NCBI GenBank assembly: GCA_020025195.1
Contig: JAHHSN010000051.1
Coordinates: 1-6,408 of the forward strand
From: Angelakisella sp.
GTDB lineage: Bacteria; Bacillota; Clostridia; Oscillospirales; Ruminococcaceae
Direction of reading: 5' to 3'
Length of the DNA: 6,408 nt
Of this stretch, positions 5,476-6,408 are shown in pieces; the first letter of the stretch is position 1; the number at the start of each line of letters is the position of its first letter. The notes under the pieces were generated by a model, which did no database searches, had not been told where the DNA came from, and worked only from the letters and a program-made list of their open reading frames with translations. The translations under genes and the position numbers were made by a program.

Positions 5476-5751
5476 ATGTTTGAAGACAAGACTTTAGTCT
5501 GCAAGGATTGCGGAAACGAGTTCGTATTCACTGCCGGTGAGCAGGAGTTCTATGCCGAGAAGGGTTTCACCAATGAGCCGCAGCGCTGCAAGGCCTGCCG
5601 CGATGCTCGCAAGAGCGCCCGTAACGGCGGTGGTGAGCGTCAGATGTTTGACGCGGTTTGCGCTGAGTGCGGCAAACCCTGCAAGGTTCCCTTTGAGCCC
5701 CGCAATGACCGTCCTGTTTACTGCAGCGAGTGCTTCAGAAACAAGCAGTAA
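5476..5751 (+). CDS. Tandem zinc-ribbon protein (91 aa)
   Basis: A small soluble protein with two four-cysteine zinc sites. The first ribbon uses C9-x2-C12 and C38-x2-C41 and carries the segment EFVFTAGEQEFYAEKGF between them, which matches the 'probable zinc-ribbon' (zf-trcl-like) family of clostridia. The second uses C62-x2-C65 and C83-x2-C86, with an extra C69, in the CAECGKPCKVPFEPRNDRPVYCSECF style. A basic linker (about 43-55, RDARKSARNGGGER) joins them. The family's role is not established; nucleic-acid or ribosome binding is plausible from the zinc ribbons and basic residues. Relatives with such CxxC motifs are sometimes mislabelled as cytochrome c, but there is no CxxCH here. The ATG has AGAGG 6 nt upstream. 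It is a single-gene unit with a strong promoter and terminator, suggesting high expression. Confidence 0.9.
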   Translation: MFEDKTLVCKDCGNEFVFTAGEQEFYAEKGFTNEPQRCKACRDARKSARNGGGERQMFDAVCAECGKPCKVPFEPRNDRPVYCSECFRNKQ

Positions 5752-5766
5752 GATTGCAAAACGAGG

Positions 5767-5792
5767 TGCGCCCTTTCGCGGGGCGCATTTTT
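5767..5792 (+). terminator. Terminator of the zinc-ribbon gene
   Basis: TGCGCCC (5767-5773) pairs perfectly with GGGCGCA (5781-5787) around TTTCGCG and is followed directly by T5 (5788-5792). It lies 15 bp past the stop codon, a classical Rho-independent terminator. Confidence 0.92.
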
Positions 5793-5825
5793 CGTGCCGT
5801 TTTTTCCCTTTGGTTAAGGATAAAG

Positions 5826-5862
5826 AAAGACAGTCTCCTTTTTTCTGGGAGGCTGTCTTTTC
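5826..5862. terminator. Second, bidirectional terminator, mainly for the dihydrouridine synthase gene
   Basis: AAAGACAGTCTCC (5826-5838) pairs with GGAGGCTGTCTTT (5848-5860), a 13-bp stem with one G.T pair. It lies 8 bp after the stop codon of the leftward gene. On that strand the stem ends in TTTCTTTA, and on the plus strand in TTTTCTTC, so it can serve both sides of this convergent junction and back up the terminator at 5767-5792. Confidence 0.82.
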
Positions 5863-5868
5863 TTCATT

Positions 5869-6408
5869 TTACGGCATTTTATTGCCGTGAGTGGGGTTGT
5901 AGCTCCCCGTGGGGAGAAGCTCCTGCTCCCGAAAGAGCGCCGCGACGATCCTCTGACATTCGCTGAGGGCGGAAGACTTCTGAATCTTCTTAAGATACGG
6001 CTCATAGCCGGAAAACAGCCGCGCCTCATAGAACCACATCTCCTTGAGCTTATAGAGGAGGGTCTTTCCCCCCTGAAAGTACCCGGCGTAGTCCTCGGTA
6101 AGGCGTTCCGAAAAGGAAAGAAGCTCCTCCTTTTTGAGCGGAGCGCCCCCCATAATTTCCCGGTGCAGTGCGGGGTTGGACTGAAGCCCCCGCCCCAGCA
6201 TGACCGCCCGCGTTTCGGGGTAGTCCTTAAGCAGACGGTCACAGTCCCCTTTGGTAAAGATATCGCCGTTATAGCAGAGGGGATTTCGGCTTTCCCTTAG
6301 CCAGTGGGCATAGACCTCCCGATTCACCTCGCCCCGGTAGCCGTCCTTCTGGCGGCGTGGGTGGAGGGTAAGCTCGCAGATGGGGTAACGGTTATAGACC
6401 GCAAGCAG
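5869..6408 (-). CDS. tRNA-dihydrouridine synthase, C-terminal part (5' end beyond the right edge)
   Basis: This FMN-dependent enzyme reduces uridines in tRNA to dihydrouridine using NAD(P)H. The frame is open to the last base of the window, giving 179 visible residues. The visible part starts in the barrel with ELTLHPRRQKDGYRG (12-26 of the visible part), whose His is the conserved HxR-type residue of the family. It continues with the FMN-phosphate motifs NGDI (47-50) and the GRG turn in VMLGRGLQSNPAL (69-81), then the helical C-terminal domain. The catalytic Cys would lie upstream, outside the window. A GTG at 6325-6327 could be mistaken for a start, but it is internal because family motifs continue upstream of it. 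I cannot tell which Dus subfamily it is. Confidence 0.93.
   Translation of the reverse strand: MLAVYNRYPICELTLHPRRQKDGYRGEVNREVYAHWLRESRNPLCYNGDIFTKGDCDRLLKDYPETRAVMLGRGLQSNPALHREIMGGAPLKKEELLSFSERLTEDYAGYFQGGKTLLYKLKEMWFYEARLFSGYEPYLKKIQKSSALSECQRIVAALFREQELLPTGSYNPTHGNKMP

Noticed and set aside
5887..6300. Plus-strand open frame of 137 codons opposite the dihydrouridine synthase
   Set aside because: It is antisense to a gene with clear family motifs and shows no ribosome site or domain.
6325..6327. GTG as the start of the dihydrouridine synthase
   Set aside because: The frame upstream encodes the family's LTLHPR-type motif, so this Val codon is internal and the gene continues past the window edge.
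1..6408. Mobile element, prophage or CRISPR signals
   Set aside because: No transposase, integrase, terminal inverted repeats with target duplications, or regularly spaced repeats were seen.

Overview
The window looks like a chromosomal segment of a moderately GC-rich Firmicute, probably a clostridium of the Oscillospirales/Ruminococcaceae type. The evidence is the 16S rRNA 5' end (minus strand, positions 1-60, with the GGCGGCGCGCCTAACACATG stretch), strong AAGGAGG-type ribosome sites, textbook sigma-A promoters and the clostridial flavour of the proteins. It contains no transposase, integrase, phage gene or CRISPR array. The placement rests on motif recognition, not on a database search.

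Layout, left to right. (1) 1-~257: the 5' end of a 16S rRNA gene and its AT-rich, hairpin-filled leader, transcribed leftward from a near-consensus promoter at 263-291. (2) 353-952: a divergent promoter and thpR, an RNA 2',3'-cyclic phosphodiesterase ('2'-5' RNA ligase') with both HxTx motifs. (3) 973-1015: a nested hairpin with T-runs on both strands, separating thpR from the leftward genes that converge on it. (4) 5121 down to 1022, minus strand: a 570-residue membrane-anchored protein of unknown function, a weak hairpin terminator, then an ABC exporter made of an ATPase and a 12-TM permease whose genes overlap by 8 bp. (5) 5122-5475: a 354-bp divergent intergenic region with a promoter on each strand and inverted repeats that no gene explains. 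(6) 5476-5751: a 91-residue protein with two CxxC...CxxC zinc ribbons, its own consensus promoter, a hairpin at the start of the mRNA and a strong terminator. (7) 5869-6408, minus strand: the C-terminal part of a tRNA-dihydrouridine synthase that runs off the right edge.

Functionally this is mostly housekeeping: rRNA, two RNA-processing or RNA-modifying enzymes, a small probable nucleic-acid- or ribosome-related zinc protein, and an exporter of unknown substrate. The ATPase and permease clearly form one transporter. The 570-residue protein lies upstream on the same strand and may share its transcript, but no functional link is shown. The least understood items are the 570-residue protein, the tandem zinc-ribbon protein and the structured DNA in the two divergent promoter regions. 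I see no convincing new multi-gene system.
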